DNA of 15,716 nt from Thiobacillus sp. (GTDB lineage: Bacteria > Pseudomonadota > Gammaproteobacteria > Burkholderiales > Thiobacillaceae), in contig JADMKH010000040.1 of the NCBI GenBank assembly GCA_018780025.1, positions 1 through 15,716 of the forward strand, in the 5' to 3' direction. Each line of letters begins with the position of its first letter. Within the stretch, counting starts at the first letter, position 1. This document shows, one piece after another, positions 15,522 through 15,716 of this stretch. Both the position numbers and the translations under genes were made by a program. The notes beneath the pieces are model-generated. The model was given only the letters and a program-made list of their open reading frames with translations. It searched no databases and was not told where the DNA came from.

Positions 15522-15716
15522 CAGCGCTGGCACGCTCCAGTGCCGAAGACGTGCAGAGCCCACCCGGCCTGATACCGGAATGTGAGGAACAGATTCAGTT
15601 GCCCGCTGCCACCCATACACTGTCCTATCTTGCGCATTTCGGACTGGCTGAAGCGCCTTTCGGACTCACACCCGATACCGGTTTCTTTTTTGCCTCGCCG
15701 CCACACCAGGAAGCCC
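15518..15716 (+). CDS. mshM: MSHA biogenesis AAA ATPase MshM (ExeA-like), 3' truncated
   Basis: The ATG at 15518 overlaps the mshL stop (ATGA), and the frame stays open to the right edge, showing 66 residues. From residue 38, SYLAHFGLAEAPFGLTPDTG and FFFASPPHQEA match the start of ExeA/MshM ATPases, which typically begin near MYLxxFGL. About 35 extra residues precede this motif (MTALARSSAEDVQSPPGL...), so either this protein has an N-terminal extension or an internal start (for example the TTG at 15599) is used. Walker motifs would lie beyond the window. ExeA-type proteins help assemble the secretin through the peptidoglycan layer. An mshN-like gene may follow but cannot be seen. Confidence 0.8.
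   Translation, partial: MTALARSSAEDVQSPPGLIPECEEQIQLPAATHTLSYLAHFGLAEAPFGLTPDTGFFFASPPHQEA

Noticed and set aside
1..15716. CRISPR array, insertion sequence, tRNA/rRNA gene or defence system
   Set aside because: I saw no regularly spaced repeats, transposase or integrase motifs, terminal inverted repeats, tRNA cloverleaf or nuclease/toxin genes; all sizeable coding regions are explained by the listed genes.

Overview
The window (about 60% G+C, genes packed with start/stop overlaps) looks like the chromosome of a betaproteobacterium. The basis is overall protein character and gene style; a genus cannot be fixed from the sequence alone. All 17 genes I can support lie on the + strand. Two are cut by the window edges and none of the others is broken.

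Region 1 (about 1-2246) is accessory to the main theme. It holds the 3' part of a putative metallopeptidase/VWA-domain protein, an Hsp33-like chaperone (hslO) that lacks two of the four zinc cysteines of the family, and a small exported protein of unknown function.

Region 2 (2373-11097) is the first block of an MSHA-type type IV pilus locus: mshE (assembly ATPase with a c-di-GMP-binding MshEN domain), mshG (inner-membrane platform), mshA (major pilin), the minor-pilin set mshC, mshD, mshO and mshP, and mshQ (large exported tip or adhesin-like protein). From mshC to mshQ the genes mostly overlap or abut, so one transcript is likely.

Region 3 (11316-15716) follows an AT-rich 218-base gap and encodes the envelope-spanning assembly machine: mshI (PilM-like), a PilN-like gene, mshJ (PilO-like), mshK (PilP/GspC-like), mshL (lipoprotein secretin) and the start of mshM (ExeA-type AAA ATPase). 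Spacings of 20 bases or less suggest a second operon.

Together the genes build a surface pilus. MshE powers polymerisation of MshA through MshG. MshI, PilN, MshJ and MshK align the inner-membrane complex with the MshL outer-membrane pore. MshC, MshD, MshO, MshP and MshQ probably form the initiating tip. Compared with the classical Vibrio order (mshI-J-K-L-M-N-E-G-F-B-A-C-D-O-P-Q), the two halves are swapped here and no mshF or mshB is seen. I found no CRISPR array, transposon, RNA gene or clearly new system. The best leads are the degenerate Hsp33, the MshQ front-end architecture, and two regulatory-looking structures upstream of mshE and mshA.
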